From NCBI GenBank assembly GCA_022567295.1, contig JADFHE010000006.1:1-41093 (forward strand): 41,093 nucleotides of DNA. Direction: 5' to 3'. The translations under genes were made by a program, and so were the position numbers. Source of the stretch: Pseudomonadota bacterium. GTDB lineage: Bacteria > Pseudomonadota > Gammaproteobacteria > Steroidobacterales > Woeseiaceae. The notes below the pieces were generated by a model, which had not been told where the DNA came from, did not search any database, and saw only the letters and a list, made by a program, of their open reading frames with translations. The stretch's first letter is position 1; each line of letters starts with the position of its first letter. Shown piece by piece: positions 40,277 through 41,093 of this stretch.

Positions 40277-41093
40277 ATGTGTCCTGCCAACAATACTTCC
40301 GGTACCGACCGCGGTTACATCATTCCGATTGGCGGCGCCGAGGAAAAACTGAACAATCCCGAGATACTCGACCGGTTTATCGACGTCTGCGGAGGTAAAC
40401 AATCGCGCATCGGCATCATTCCAACGGCGTCGGACCTCGAGGATACGGGGCGCAACTACGAGAAGCTGTTCCGCGAGATAGGCGTTAAACACGCCAGAGT
40501 GCTGCCATTCATTACACGCGAAGATTGTCAGACAGGCATTGATGTCGACTATATAGAAGAGTGCGACGGCGTTTTTATGACCGGGGGCAACCAGTTAAGA
40601 CTGTCTACAACGTTGGGCGGAACCCGGGTTGCGCAACTCATCCGCCGCCGCAACGCAGAAGGCATGCACGTCGCAGGTACATCGGCTGGCGCCGCATTCA
40701 TGCCGGAACACATGATTGCGGGCGGCGCAGAAGGCAGTACGCCCAGCCCGGACAAAGTGACGATGGCGCCGGGCCTGGGATTGACCAATGCCTTCATCAT
40801 CGATCAGCATTTTCGCCAGCGCGACCGCCTGGGACGGTTGTTAACGGCGTTGGCATACAACCCGTTCGCCGTCGGTATCGGGCTGGACGAAGACACAGCG
40901 GCATTCATATGCGGCGATGATCAGGTCGAGGTCGTCGGTAGTGGCGGAATTACCGTGATCGACCCAACCGACCTCAGCTATTCGTCTATGGATATTGCCC
41001 GCCGAGGTGAGCCGGTTAGCCTGATTGGCATAAAGCTGCATATACTGGTTTCGGGCGGCCGCTTCGATATCGCATCGCGAGAAGCACGCGCAG
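40277..41093 (+). CDS. cphB: Cyanophycinase (peptidase S51 family), 3' end missing
   Basis: The frame opens at ATG 40277 and stays open to the end of the window (272 codons), so the C-terminus is not seen. The product is an exo-peptidase that releases beta-Asp-Arg dipeptides from cyanophycin. Class I glutaminase-like fold: YIIPIGGAEEKL at the start, IGIIPTASDLED, VFMTGGNQLRLSTTLGGT, the nucleophile S136 in AGTSAGAAFMPEHMIAGG, and IDQHFRQRDRLGRLL, VGIGLDEDTAAF. These match cyanophycinase rather than PepE or LdcA. Cyanophycin synthetase (cphA) usually lies next to it and would be beyond base 41093. A TAAAAT at about 40217-40222 is a possible -10 box. Confidence 0.93.
   Translation, partial: MCPANNTSGTDRGYIIPIGGAEEKLNNPEILDRFIDVCGGKQSRIGIIPTASDLEDTGRNYEKLFREIGVKHARVLPFITREDCQTGIDVDYIEECDGVFMTGGNQLRLSTTLGGTRVAQLIRRRNAEGMHVAGTSAGAAFMPEHMIAGGAEGSTPSPDKVTMAPGLGLTNAFIIDQHFRQRDRLGRLLTALAYNPFAVGIGLDEDTAAFICGDDQVEVVGSGGITVIDPTDLSYSSMDIARRGEPVSLIGIKLHILVSGGRFDIASREARA

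Overview
The window looks like chromosomal DNA from a heterotrophic, probably aquatic or marine gammaproteobacterium. This is inferred from the adjacent fabA-fabB pair, the type II QueF, a UspE-like tandem stress protein and a tRNA-Gly gene with an encoded CCA end. I cannot name the genus. Gene density is high from 6.5 kb onward and clearly lower before that.

Bases 1-6500 look accessory. They hold the 3' end of an FG-GAP beta-propeller gene with its terminator, several unassigned membrane proteins, an ankyrin-repeat protein, an orphan AlpA-type regulator and a 58-residue membrane protein. They also hold tRNA-Gly(CCC), followed on its own strand by a highly foldable 120-bp stretch and a strong terminator. 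A dimeric palindromic repeat of about 75-79 bp occurs five times here; I did not see it in the rest of the window.

Bases 6513-8297 encode a secreted CAP-domain protein and a Sel1-repeat protein. Bases 8294-12174 are a tyrosine catabolism operon on the minus strand (hpd, a VOC-family gene, fumarylacetoacetase, maleylacetoacetate isomerase). It is divergent from an Lrp/AsnC regulator. No homogentisate dioxygenase gene is present, and the VOC gene sits where one would be expected. A GT4 glycosyltransferase with a small upstream ORF follows, then a three-gene signalling operon: CHASE4-HAMP histidine kinase, stand-alone receiver, and REC-GGDEF-EAL protein with a degenerate GGDEF site.

Bases 18018-29237 form an arylacetate block. 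It holds a fused indolepyruvate ferredoxin oxidoreductase, a second Lrp regulator, paaZ, and divergently paaX-paaI followed by paaABCDE. The oxidoreductase can make arylacetyl-CoA directly from arylpyruvate, so the block could feed phenylalanine-derived phenylpyruvate into ring epoxidation without a phenylacetate-CoA ligase; the beta-oxidation genes of the pathway are not in the window. Together with the tyrosine operon this is a Phe/Tyr degradation region with three local regulators.

Bases 29354-41093 carry fabA-fabB, S-formylglutathione hydrolase, a TauE/SafE permease overlapping a lipoprotein-type subclass B3 metallo-beta-lactamase, and a tandem universal stress protein. A TetR-HlyD-ATPase-permease export operon with two palindromic operators follows. 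The window ends with a GTP cyclohydrolase II, queF and the 5' part of a cyanophycinase gene that runs off the end.
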